64,000 nt of DNA, taken from assembly GCF_022758235.1 (NCBI RefSeq), contig NZ_JALEBG010000003.1:372001-436000 (forward strand). The letters are read 5' to 3'. Position numbers and translations under genes: made by a program. The first letter of the stretch is position 1, and every line of letters starts with the position of its first letter. Below the pieces are notes generated by a model, which was given only the letters and a program-made list of their open reading frames with translations, was not told the DNA's origin and made no database searches. This DNA is from Pontibacter liquoris (GTDB taxonomy: Bacteria; Bacteroidota; Bacteroidia; Cytophagales; Hymenobacteraceae). Positions 1 through 8,853 of the stretch are shown piece by piece.

Positions 1-731
1 AAACTTAGTAAATCGCTTATCTCATTTATAATTGCACAAAGGGAATCGACATTTCCTGAAGATTCGCTAACTACAAGCAACACTAAAAAAAGATTGTCCC
101 AGCATGTGAAATCAAGCTGCTGTTCATTTGCTATGTGGACAGATGAATTGCTCGCTTTTGTTGTTTTAATTTCAACTGCATTCCTGTTCCGTGCAAAATC
201 CTGGTTTGAGCTGAGAGGCCCTCTCCATGAACTTAATATTTCTGCCCGATCTGAACAAGTGACCAGAAGTGTTCGCAGGAAAAAAAGCTCTCCGTATAAG
301 CCTCTCTGTTTTTCTGCACTTAGTAACTCTCCGGACACCCTTAAGAAAAGCTTTTTCCAGTAATTAACCCGTTGGTTTATTATGGTGAGTGCCTCTATGG
401 TATCAGTAACAGGAATCAGCTTTTCTATCAGATCTTCAATAAAAAGAACAAATAAATCTTTCAGTTCTCTATCAAGCAGAATAATAGTATAATCCTGCCG
501 TGAGCTGCTTACCGGGATTACCTGAATTTCAAGCCCTCTAAACTTCCGGATAAAATTATTATGAACGGAAACCGAACTATCCAATTCAATCTGAAAGGTT
601 CTGGCTCCGGTATACCCTATCAGACCAATAAAACATTGCAGACCGGGAACACATGATATCTGCTCTCTTAAAACCTGTTTATCAGGGGCAGATTCCTGTT
701 TCTGCCAGATTCTTTTAATATCATCCTTCAT
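1..731 (-). CDS. PD-(D/E)XK motif protein, DUF4420-like (3' end off window)
   Basis: The first 243 codons of a gene that continues left of base 1. I read it directly from the minus strand from the ATG at 731; the frame is open throughout. The start overlaps the Z1 gene by 11 bp (ATGAAGGATGA), as expected for translational coupling. Around residues 175-190 it has an acidic residue (NQDF) followed by the VEIKTTK strand, the pattern of a PD-(D/E)XK nuclease core (D, then E-x-K), preceded by the GLYGELFFLR helix typical of this family. DUF4420-type proteins are known as the nuclease component next to Z1 helicases and GHKL ATPases. It is probably the nuclease subunit of this module. Total length and C-terminus cannot be seen. 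Confidence 0.75.
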   Translation of the reverse strand, partial: MKDDIKRIWQKQESAPDKQVLREQISCVPGLQCFIGLIGYTGARTFQIELDSSVSVHNNFIRKFRGLEIQVIPVSSSRQDYTIILLDRELKDLFVLFIEDLIEKLIPVTDTIEALTIINQRVNYWKKLFLRVSGELLSAEKQRGLYGELFFLRTLLVTCSDRAEILSSWRGPLSSNQDFARNRNAVEIKTTKASNSSVHIANEQQLDFTCWDNLFLVLLVVSESSGNVDSLCAIINEISDLLS

Positions 732-3498
732 CCTGCTCATCATCATCTTCCTGCAGGACTTCTTCAAAATCTACCTGTGCCGGTCTTGCAGCGTAGCTAT
801 AAACTTCTTCCCCTTCAAAATCCGGAAATATCAGACCAAACCCAATCAATGGAATATTCTCATCAAGTTTAGATGACACCCTTGGATCGAGAGGCATGAT
901 CACTAACAAAGGTCTGCCTTCAGTATTTCTCTTCTGTTTTATTAACTCTTCGGTGGGCTCTGAGTCGAAATCTAAATCTATCATCCTTGCTCTCCTGTCA
1001 AGAATTGCATTTTTACTGCCTTTTACTCTAAGCTCTTTTAAACCTTCTTCCAGATTTCTGGCAGGAAGACCTGCTGAGATATTTCCATCCTTCCATGAGA
1101 AGTCATGCTTCTTAACTGGTTTACCACTCAGGGCACCTTTTGTGGTTATCGTTTTACCTGAATTCAGAATAACAGCAACTGACCATTCCTTTAGCCTGCT
1201 CTCTGAATTTTGCTGTTCTATGTAAGCCCTGAGTACATCATTGCGGACATACGCTGATTTATATTTTGATATAAAGTCAATTACCAAATCTGAGCCCGCT
1301 GATTTCCAGAGCAAAGCATTTACTCCCCGATTAGATTCCAGAAGTTCCGGGTTTGATAAATAATTGAGTAAATTGTTAAAAGCACTGTTGTTACCTTCCA
1401 CTATTGGACGGGATTTGTCAAATATGTAGGTCTGTATCAATTTACCGGAAAATCCGACTTCAATCCGTTCATGCTCTCTCATCTTTGTCACTGAAGTTAT
1501 AGACAGCATCCCCGGATGTGTTCGTACTTTAAGCTGATAATCCTGGGGTCTCAGATTTTTTGCGGCCATTTCATCAAAATCTGCGCGCATTTCTTCTGTT
1601 GCCATTGTAACATGACGGTACCAGTTTACCAACTGTTCAGTCGTATACAATCTGCACAGATCTATATAGCCAGGACGATACCCAAACCATCTCCCCATCT
1701 GCATCAGGGAATCGTACATCCGTGTGGTTCGGAGGTAATAGCTAACAGACAAACCTTCAAGAGTAATACCACGCGCCAGTTTATTACCACCAACGGCAAT
1801 AACTGATAGCCCATTCTCATATCTCCCGTAGTTTATCTCCTCGATATTGTGATACTCCAGATTCCGGGTATTTTTCGTTCCGTGTACGGCCCGCACTTCG
1901 ATTTTTGAAACTGCCTCTATCAGATGACGGCTTACATCTTCCCAATTATGGAGTTTCAGCTTAGGATCTGAATATGCAAGGTTTTCAAGAACTTCTGTTG
2001 TTGTCGGTAAAAAATCGTTCTCAAACAGTTCTTTCAACTCCTGCATAAGGTTACCTTGGCCGGACTTTATCTGGCGTTTAAAGTCCCTGAGTATCTCATT
2101 CACTAACCAAGCCACCCGGTCAATCCATGCTACCCTGAGTGCTACGTGTACCAGCATTGAATTATGCTTCTTTCCATGCCCTCTCAACCTTCTGATAGCA
2201 CACGTAAGTATAAATGCTTTTATAGCTTCTTTCAGAGTTGCCGGAACATCATCAGGGAGCTGGTCCCTGTTATTTCTGTTTATAGTTCTGGGAAACCAAG
2301 GCTCCTGATCCTCTGCCGGCCGGATTATATCAAGCCCCTCAAATTGTTCACCTGTCTTTCTGTTTTCGAAGCCGAATACCTGTGCAGCACCAATGTAATT
2401 GGAAGGCGGAGGAATATTAACTATAAAATCTCTTGGGAAAAGATCTTCACCAACCTTCAGCCGAACATCTTTCACCATAGTCTCAAGGTCTTCACTCCAT
2501 GAAGATGGAATAAACAGGTTGGCATATGGGGTAGCAGTATACCCTATAAAAGTGTTTTGATTAAACAGACTCAGAAGAGTTCTGATCAACCGGTTTATTG
2601 CTCTTACATCAATTTCAGTCCCTGAATTCACAGAAGCATTATCAGCTTCATCATCAATTACTAGTACAGGAACATCAAAAATTTTACGATTTCCGGCAGA
2701 ATCTTCCACTGCATACTGATTTAACCATAGTATCAGGTTCTCAAGAACACTGACATTCTTCTTGATTACAAGTACAGTCGGACTTTTACCCCCTATGGGA
2801 ACGTTTATCTTATTGGCAATACCCCTGTTAAAGTCACCCTTTTCATCAGAAGAAGTGTAGGAGTAAATTTCTGTATCAGCTTTAAACTCACCAACGCCGA
2901 TTTTATTGACTCGCCTCCTTATTATGAAATCCGCACTATTTCGGCCTATATAGCCTTCATCAATTCTCACCTGAGTCTGTGACCGGAGGGAATTGTGAAC
3001 ACCTGCAATGACAATGATCAGCTTGTAGCCGGCATCAGTAGCTTTGTTTATTAGTCCTGTATAATTCGCAGTTTTACCGGACTGCACATTGCCTACGACC
3101 ATACCCCTTCTGTCCCATCCACCTGTTGTTTTTGGATTCACGCATTTATCCAGAATTCTATCAGTGATATCATCCAGATTATCAATCGGGAAAGAACCAT
3201 CCTTCATCTTGATGTAAGAACGGTAACGTTTCCATAACTCCCATGGCAACCCTGCAGTATGGTCATTCAGCCAAGGCTTCACATCTTTGTTTGTTAGATC
3301 AGTGGGATTACTCTGGTAGACTTCATAATCAGTCTCTAACTGAGCGATTAATTCCTCTTCATCAACAAGAGGATATTGCTGTTTCAGAAGAGGGTTCTGT
3401 ACTACATTAATTATATCATCCAAAGTAATGCTTCTGCCTGCCTTTATTGGGGATAAGAAAATGTGGCACACATTTGTCGCACTTTCAAATTGGTCCAT
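721..3498 (-). CDS. Z1-domain superfamily 2 helicase-like ATPase
   Basis: A 925-aa protein with a full set of Z1 helicase motifs: Walker A GNVQSGKT near residue 135, DDEAD (motif II) near 277, GYTATP (motif III) near 320, and the GGNKLARGITLEG and QMGRWFGYRPGY motifs (V and VI) near 570-600. Z1 proteins occur in predicted restriction and defense operons beside MORC/MutL-like GHKL ATPases and a PD-(D/E)XK nuclease, exactly as here. Role by family: ATP-driven DNA translocation or remodelling. It starts 1 bp inside the GHKL stop codon and its stop overlaps the start of the next gene, so the three are one translationally coupled unit. The C-terminus is very acidic (DDDEQDEG). Confidence 0.88.
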   Translation of the reverse strand: MDQFESATNVCHIFLSPIKAGRSITLDDIINVVQNPLLKQQYPLVDEEELIAQLETDYEVYQSNPTDLTNKDVKPWLNDHTAGLPWELWKRYRSYIKMKDGSFPIDNLDDITDRILDKCVNPKTTGGWDRRGMVVGNVQSGKTANYTGLINKATDAGYKLIIVIAGVHNSLRSQTQVRIDEGYIGRNSADFIIRRRVNKIGVGEFKADTEIYSYTSSDEKGDFNRGIANKINVPIGGKSPTVLVIKKNVSVLENLILWLNQYAVEDSAGNRKIFDVPVLVIDDEADNASVNSGTEIDVRAINRLIRTLLSLFNQNTFIGYTATPYANLFIPSSWSEDLETMVKDVRLKVGEDLFPRDFIVNIPPPSNYIGAAQVFGFENRKTGEQFEGLDIIRPAEDQEPWFPRTINRNNRDQLPDDVPATLKEAIKAFILTCAIRRLRGHGKKHNSMLVHVALRVAWIDRVAWLVNEILRDFKRQIKSGQGNLMQELKELFENDFLPTTTEVLENLAYSDPKLKLHNWEDVSRHLIEAVSKIEVRAVHGTKNTRNLEYHNIEEINYGRYENGLSVIAVGGNKLARGITLEGLSVSYYLRTTRMYDSLMQMGRWFGYRPGYIDLCRLYTTEQLVNWYRHVTMATEEMRADFDEMAAKNLRPQDYQLKVRTHPGMLSITSVTKMREHERIEVGFSGKLIQTYIFDKSRPIVEGNNSAFNNLLNYLSNPELLESNRGVNALLWKSAGSDLVIDFISKYKSAYVRNDVLRAYIEQQNSESRLKEWSVAVILNSGKTITTKGALSGKPVKKHDFSWKDGNISAGLPARNLEEGLKELRVKGSKNAILDRRARMIDLDFDSEPTEELIKQKRNTEGRPLLVIMPLDPRVSSKLDENIPLIGFGLIFPDFEGEEVYSYAARPAQVDFEEVLQEDDDEQDEG

Positions 3499-5015
3499 TA
3501 TACAAAGTGTTCTATTAATTGTGGATATTGATTGAAGGGTTCGATGTGAAAAATCTGCTTGATAGCTAGTTCATTAGCTACTCCCGTTGATTTAAGTGAA
3601 TTGTACATCCTTTTTGCCAATTCTATGGTACCCTGATCCGGTTCATTCTTATTTTCCCGTAGCTCATGGCTTTCAGGTTCTTCACTGTGAAACTGGATGA
3701 TAGATTCAACAGGAGTTGTATCTCCTATCAGTTTTAAGGCTGCTTTCAGATCAGACTGGCTAATGTTGTCTTTTTCCAGCAATTGCTTTATTAGTGGATG
3801 CTCCGGATTAATATAATAATGTCTTACATCATCCCTTGTCTTTCTCGCTTTCCACACAGGCTGGAATGAGAAACTCTTAATAGAGTCATCTAGCATAATC
3901 TGATTCCCTCTGAAACGATGTACATCTCCAGCAGCTTTTCTGGTCATTTTACCTAACCGGACCAGATCTTTCCTTATAGCTACTGAAGGAGATGCTGCAG
4001 CTTTCTTTATGTCTATTTTCCATTCGTGGTCAAGCTTGTTTGATATATCCACGAGAATTCTGGCATTTTTAAAATGTTCATTTTTAGCAAATAACCCTAA
4101 CCAGTCTCCATAAAGCAGTAAGCGGCTGTTTCTGTAAATATAAAATCCCTGCAACTGGTACCACTGATCCGTTTTCGCAATTTTTCTCGCTTCTGGGCTG
4201 AGTTTGGAAATATGTGGCAGCACGTAACATTTTACAGTTACCTGATCATTATTAAAACTCTCTCTAGCTATCATCTGACCTCCATTCGATTCTTTCATAA
4301 ATGGGTCCCATGCTTCCAGTATATGACCATTCATCCAGATGGATATTTTCTTTCTCTCAATGTATCTGTGGAAGACAAGACTTAAATGTTCCTCAACTTT
4401 TTCAAATTCCTCTAAAAATATGCTCCTCGCAGCCTCATTATGCACGTTGGCATTTCCAACAAGACGATCCATTTTTTCCCACAACACCGTTGTTCCACTA
4501 CATAAATTATCCAACTTATCCTTAAACTTATGATCAGATAAATAGTCAAGCAGATTCCACTTCTTCGTGTAATTCACAAAATCCAGATCCCAGCATCTTT
4601 TCAGAATATCGTAGTTCTTTTTTTTTGTTATTACAGTCAATGCCTTACATTGGGAGAAGGAAGATGTTTTGAGTCCCAAGCCAAACCGTCCGAGATCATT
4701 CTCCTCACGCACATCCTTTGGATCTTTGCTTCCGGGTGTCATAGCTTCAACCAGTACATTTTTGTCCATCCCTTCTCCGTCATCAGTAATCGTTACCCAG
4801 GAATCCTCACCCTGCCACTCATACTGTATCCATATATTTCTAGCACGGGCGGAAATACTGTTATCTATGATGTCTGCAATTGCGGTCTGTAGGTTATAAC
4901 CAAAGGCCCTGAAGGTATTTATCATTGCCCCTGCCTTCGGCGGTGTTTCTTCTGATGGGATGTGCAGGAGGTGGTCTAACATAGAGTCATGTTTTTTGTC
5001 ATAGTCTCTAACCAT
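3498..5015 (-). CDS. GHKL (MORC/MutL-like) ATPase
   Basis: A 505-aa protein with an N-terminal Bergerat-fold ATPase: N-box ADIIDNS (residues 47-53), G1 box DDGEGM (78-83) and G2 box GRFGLGLKTSSFS (109-121). This is the MORC/MutL-type arrangement, not a histidine kinase; no dimerisation-phosphoacceptor domain is seen. The rest carries no catalytic motif I recognise. The gene overlaps the end of the Mrr gene by 40 bp; an alternative start, Met12 at 4982, would give a 7-bp ATGTTAG overlap and is equally plausible. In known GHKL-Z1 systems the ATPase is thought to act as a DNA clamp or switch controlling the nuclease. Confidence 0.85.
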   Translation of the reverse strand: MVRDYDKKHDSMLDHLLHIPSEETPPKAGAMINTFRAFGYNLQTAIADIIDNSISARARNIWIQYEWQGEDSWVTITDDGEGMDKNVLVEAMTPGSKDPKDVREENDLGRFGLGLKTSSFSQCKALTVITKKKNYDILKRCWDLDFVNYTKKWNLLDYLSDHKFKDKLDNLCSGTTVLWEKMDRLVGNANVHNEAARSIFLEEFEKVEEHLSLVFHRYIERKKISIWMNGHILEAWDPFMKESNGGQMIARESFNNDQVTVKCYVLPHISKLSPEARKIAKTDQWYQLQGFYIYRNSRLLLYGDWLGLFAKNEHFKNARILVDISNKLDHEWKIDIKKAAASPSVAIRKDLVRLGKMTRKAAGDVHRFRGNQIMLDDSIKSFSFQPVWKARKTRDDVRHYYINPEHPLIKQLLEKDNISQSDLKAALKLIGDTTPVESIIQFHSEEPESHELRENKNEPDQGTIELAKRMYNSLKSTGVANELAIKQIFHIEPFNQYPQLIEHFV

Positions 5016-6172
5016 TCTTTCTTTATTTCACCTTTTTCCACAAGTTGAAGTTCCTGAAGAATATTTACTATATCGTTTCCTGAAAAAAGTCTGACCGGAT
5101 ATCCGTCTTCCAGTACTTCTCTTTGAGTTTGTCTGGTGTAATAAGATGTAGTCACAAATACTCCGAATTGCCCTCGGCTCAGGCGGGCAACCAATCGGGA
5201 TACATGCTTTGGCTGAACTGCTGTTTCACGGGAAAACTTTTTGGCTTCACCCAGAAACTCAATTTCATACTTTACCGGATAAGGGATAGAAAATTTACCA
5301 AAGAAATCCAGTCCTCCATCCGCTGTAGGTCTAGTCCTGACAATTTTATGATTTACATGTGGAAGGCTCCGAAACAGCTCTACTACGACTGCTTCAAATT
5401 GTGTTGGAGTAAGTTCACTTAACCTTCTCAACAGCAAATCTCCGGCACTTTTCTCCAAGGGAAGCTGCTCTGCTTTGTCCAATATCCTTTTAGACCATAT
5501 ATCCAATTTTCTGGTGTTTCCCTTGATATAATCTTCCCATACTTTCGGAGCCGCTGAATTTAGCTGCTGTGAATCAGAACATTGAACCCGGTTATGTAAC
5601 CAGGACACACTCACTTTTTCTGTATCCAGTATTGTGAGCTCTGCCCGGTAATTCTTAACAGGACTACCAGTATCTTTAAACCATGTTAATTCAAGATTCT
5701 TCAGAACACAAAGACCATTAAACTGGACCAGACCACTCTTAACTTTTGAAAAGTGCAGAATTGGAGGAAGTTCAGATAACCTGTTATCCAGTACATGTTC
5801 AAATATGCTGAGCATCTGCTTATTGCCTCTGAAGTCTGAATAGTTTTTATGGGCATGGTGTTTTGCATCTCCCCAGTAAAAGATAGTACCCGTAGAATAG
5901 TCAATGATGTCTTCCCAAGGGTTATGCCGGCGATGAGAAATCTGCCTTGTGATCAATACTATATAAGAAGGTAATTCAGAATTTCTTTTCAGAAATTTTG
6001 CACTTCTGATGCCTCCTGAATTTCCTATACCACTCCCGTTCAGAGCAAACCATGAAACGAATTCATCCTGTTCGCGGGAAACACTCAGAATATCTTTATA
6101 TGTATGCCCTACTCTGTAACTTCTTTCCATTGCATTTATACCCAAGCCTTTCAGTAATTTGATTTTAAGCAA
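4976..6172 (-). CDS. Mrr-type restriction endonuclease, possibly 5mC-dependent (AspBHI-like)
   Basis: A 398-aa protein. The C-terminal part (about residues 250-370) is an Mrr-cat domain: ELTPTQFEAVVVELF helix, the catalytic DGGLDFFG strand and the GEAKKF strand giving the D...E-x-K signature, then the RGQFGVFVTT strand. The N-terminal 200 residues include a DYSTGTIFYWGDAKH stretch resembling the N-terminal reader domain of AspBHI-like modification-dependent enzymes; that assignment is tentative. No methyltransferase is nearby, which fits an enzyme that reads foreign modification. It begins a second block after a 165-bp A+T-rich gap (6173-6337) that may hold a promoter, although I cannot point to clear elements. 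Alternative start at Met15. Confidence 0.75.
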   Translation of the reverse strand: MLKIKLLKGLGINAMERSYRVGHTYKDILSVSREQDEFVSWFALNGSGIGNSGGIRSAKFLKRNSELPSYIVLITRQISHRRHNPWEDIIDYSTGTIFYWGDAKHHAHKNYSDFRGNKQMLSIFEHVLDNRLSELPPILHFSKVKSGLVQFNGLCVLKNLELTWFKDTGSPVKNYRAELTILDTEKVSVSWLHNRVQCSDSQQLNSAAPKVWEDYIKGNTRKLDIWSKRILDKAEQLPLEKSAGDLLLRRLSELTPTQFEAVVVELFRSLPHVNHKIVRTRPTADGGLDFFGKFSIPYPVKYEIEFLGEAKKFSRETAVQPKHVSRLVARLSRGQFGVFVTTSYYTRQTQREVLEDGYPVRLFSGNDIVNILQELQLVEKGEIKKEWLETMTKNMTLC

Positions 6173-6337
6173 TCTGATTCAGGAAAATGTGGGCACATTA
6201 TTATCAATGTGAAGGAACAGTTTCTTAGAACATCATGTACAGATGTGGCATGGCTTAATTCTATAAAAGACAAGTTAGCCAACTACTTCCTAACATTTTG
6301 ATAGACAAACCTATTCTTCCATATTTACTCTACAGAT

Positions 6338-6970
6338 TTAAAGAGGCTTCCAAGGATATCTATAATCTGTAAGGGCGTCTACCGAGGAACAAAGCTCCAT
6401 GTATTCTCCTAGTAGACCCAGGTTATAACTGATTTCAGGATTTGATAGCTTAATCAGCACTTTAGGCAATATCTCATTAGAAAATAATTTCTGTTGCCCT
6501 ATTCCACGCAACTTTCCGTAAGCAAACACTACTGATTCGGCAAAAACATTCAGAGCCATCTTCTGCTTTTGCTCCCGCGAAAACAGATAATCCTCTGTAT
6601 TTACAGATTCCGCAAGTCTGGGAATCATTTCAGAGATACATTGGGAAAAACCTGATATCTGCGTCTGATTATAAATAGGAATAAGTGCATTCAAACGCTT
6701 TGTCACAGACCATTCAGCATGCATGTGCGGCATTAAAATGTATACAAGTTCCTGAAACCGGTCCCGATGCCTGATCCTAGTCTCTAAATAAGTCGCAGCC
6801 AGATATACAAGATTTTCTTCAGGAGAAATATCAGGTGCTTCATTACCTATATAACTACTGTATATAATATCTTCATAATAATCATCGAACTGAGCCCAGC
6901 TTTGAGATCTGATATCCTCAAGCAGCTTTGTTGCCGGCGACTGATTCATTACTGTTTCCACTTTATCCAT
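6338..6970 (-). CDS. Unrecognised defense-island protein, 210 aa
   Basis: I do not recognise this family. The protein looks mainly alpha-helical, without a signal peptide, membrane segment or nuclease motif. It begins with a run of polar helices (LLEDIRSQSWAQFDDYYEDIIY) and ends in a tryptophan/proline tail (YRYPWKPL). It lies 9 bp downstream of the 619-aa gene and is the last gene of the DrmAB-containing block, so co-transcription and a role as an accessory or adaptor subunit are likely but unproven. A 165-bp gap follows before the Mrr gene. Confidence 0.6.
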   Translation of the reverse strand: MDKVETVMNQSPATKLLEDIRSQSWAQFDDYYEDIIYSSYIGNEAPDISPEENLVYLAATYLETRIRHRDRFQELVYILMPHMHAEWSVTKRLNALIPIYNQTQISGFSQCISEMIPRLAESVNTEDYLFSREQKQKMALNVFAESVVFAYGKLRGIGQQKLFSNEILPKVLIKLSNPEISYNLGLLGEYMELCSSVDALTDYRYPWKPL

Positions 6971-6979
6971 ACTAGGTAA

Positions 6980-8839
6980 TCAAAAAATTTTTTTCTCGAA
7001 GTCTATAAGCCTCTTCAATAACATCTCCTGTCCATAAGAAAGCTGCGGTCTTATTCTCCTGATAACTGAATTGAACATCATTCTCACCTCTTTTGGTCCG
7101 GAGGATGCTACTTGAGGTAAATGAACTTTAATGTAAAACCACAACAGGGTTTCAGATATGTCGCTTGGATAGCCTTCAAGCGTATCATTTTCAGATGGTT
7201 TGGCTCCTTTACTTTCTTCCTGATGAACTAATCTGAAGAGATTTCCTATAGAAGTTGGCAAATACTGAAGCATTAGCTTTCTGCTGTTGTAAAATATTTC
7301 TTTTTCTATCTGCACGTTTTCCACACGAGCATTATCTTCAATCATTCTGGATTGCTGGCCTGGCACAAAGACACTGGAGTATACCTGATCTATCAGATGC
7401 ATTTCCACCGGATCTGCATAGCTTAGCTTAAGATTCAGTTGCGGGAAAAATTCTTGGAGAAATTTAGGTCTTACAGGTTCAAGTAATGGGAGAACTCTAT
7501 AACCATAGTATTTGCCGGCAATCAAAAGGGCCAGCTGCTTTTCATTCACATTGAAGAGATTAGTATCAGAGCGAAATAAAGCATTCCTGAAAGCTTCTTT
7601 TGCTGTATAAGACGAACTTCGCTGCTTAAAACCTGACAATAAAAACATCAATCGCACCGGAGCTAAATTGCTATTATTCCTTAAAACAGGGTGAGTAAGT
7701 ATCTCGTCCATGCTTAAAAGGCCCATAGCTACTTCTCCAGCTTTGTCTGCCAATTCAAGAAGGTGCTTTATCTCTGATGCCTCCATTCCGGAAACTTCAG
7801 ATTCTGACGAAAGCCTGTTGTACCAATCACGTAACACTGTTTCTGCGTTCCACCTATCATGGCCCGATTCAACAAGCTCATTAAGTAATGACAGTAAATT
7901 ATTATAGAGAACTGTTTTATTTGGATTTCCGGTTTCAGTTCCACTATCCATTGTCCCAGCCAACACACGGAATGTTCTGTCTGTAATAGCGCTCCTTATC
8001 TTAAGAAATTCATCCATAGAACGGTTCATGTAATAATCGTTCCCGGTAAGAAAGGCTATGAAAGCAAATGCTTCAGGACTTATGAATGGAATGTTAGTAT
8101 TATCATGGTTTTTAACATCTGCAGTTAAGTAGTGCAGTAGTCTTCCATGTCTCACATAGGCAAGCATCCCCAGTATCTGATCAAACTCTTTAAGTTTAAT
8201 TTTGATGTCACTCAGATTTTCTTCAGATCGTTTTTTGCTGATTTCTTCAGGCGCACCCCAGTTGCGTCCGCTTGCTTTACACCAGGTAGTAGGAATAATT
8301 GAACTGGTCCCTGCAATCATACCTGAAAATTTCTTCCTTGCAGGAGCACCAGAAAAATGTAGTGCCCGGATCCTGCTGACAGGAAGTGGCTTACTTATGT
8401 ATAAGCACCTTTCATTTGCTGGTTCAGTTAAGTCTGCTGATTCATTATCGAGAATAATCTCAACCACACATTCATCTTTCTCTCCTCTGATGGAGTCGAA
8501 AACCGGAATATACTGTGGCACCATATCAAAATAATCTTTCTGCCTGTTCTCGAGATAATTTGAATTCTCTTCGTAACAGAGAGGGTATATTATACCTGCG
8601 TCCAGAAACCTGAGGAGATTATCAGGATTCATAGGTACAAACCCTACTCTTTGAATACCTTTAGCTGAATTCTTTTTACTACTTTTAGGAGCCTTTCTTT
8701 TAGGAGCAGTTTCAGATTCAACTTTTGAAACTATTTTGTCTTTAGAGCTTGGTGCAGCCTCTGGAACAGAGCCAATTACAGAATTCTTAAACAGATCACC
8801 TTCTGTTATAATTTCCGCTGCTTTTTTGATCCTTGCCAT
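6980..8839 (-). CDS. Unrecognised large defense-island protein, 619 aa
   Basis: No family recognised. Residues 1-65 are a charged, low-complexity Lys/Ser/Pro tail (SETAPKRKAPKSSKKNSAK) that could bind nucleic acid. The folded part begins at about residue 65 with GFVPMNPDNLLRFLDAGIIYP. I see no Walker motifs, PD-(D/E)XK signature, HKD motif, zinc cluster or methylase motif, so it is not an obvious counterpart of DrmC, DrmD or DrmM. It is 14 bp from the SF1 helicase gene upstream and 9 bp from the 210-aa gene downstream. Its fixed place between helicases suggests a target-recognition or effector subunit; that is inference only. Confidence 0.65.
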   Translation of the reverse strand: MARIKKAAEIITEGDLFKNSVIGSVPEAAPSSKDKIVSKVESETAPKRKAPKSSKKNSAKGIQRVGFVPMNPDNLLRFLDAGIIYPLCYEENSNYLENRQKDYFDMVPQYIPVFDSIRGEKDECVVEIILDNESADLTEPANERCLYISKPLPVSRIRALHFSGAPARKKFSGMIAGTSSIIPTTWCKASGRNWGAPEEISKKRSEENLSDIKIKLKEFDQILGMLAYVRHGRLLHYLTADVKNHDNTNIPFISPEAFAFIAFLTGNDYYMNRSMDEFLKIRSAITDRTFRVLAGTMDSGTETGNPNKTVLYNNLLSLLNELVESGHDRWNAETVLRDWYNRLSSESEVSGMEASEIKHLLELADKAGEVAMGLLSMDEILTHPVLRNNSNLAPVRLMFLLSGFKQRSSSYTAKEAFRNALFRSDTNLFNVNEKQLALLIAGKYYGYRVLPLLEPVRPKFLQEFFPQLNLKLSYADPVEMHLIDQVYSSVFVPGQQSRMIEDNARVENVQIEKEIFYNSRKLMLQYLPTSIGNLFRLVHQEESKGAKPSENDTLEGYPSDISETLLWFYIKVHLPQVASSGPKEVRMMFNSVIRRIRPQLSYGQEMLLKRLIDFEKKIF

Positions 8840-8853
8840 AGTTTGTTGAACAA

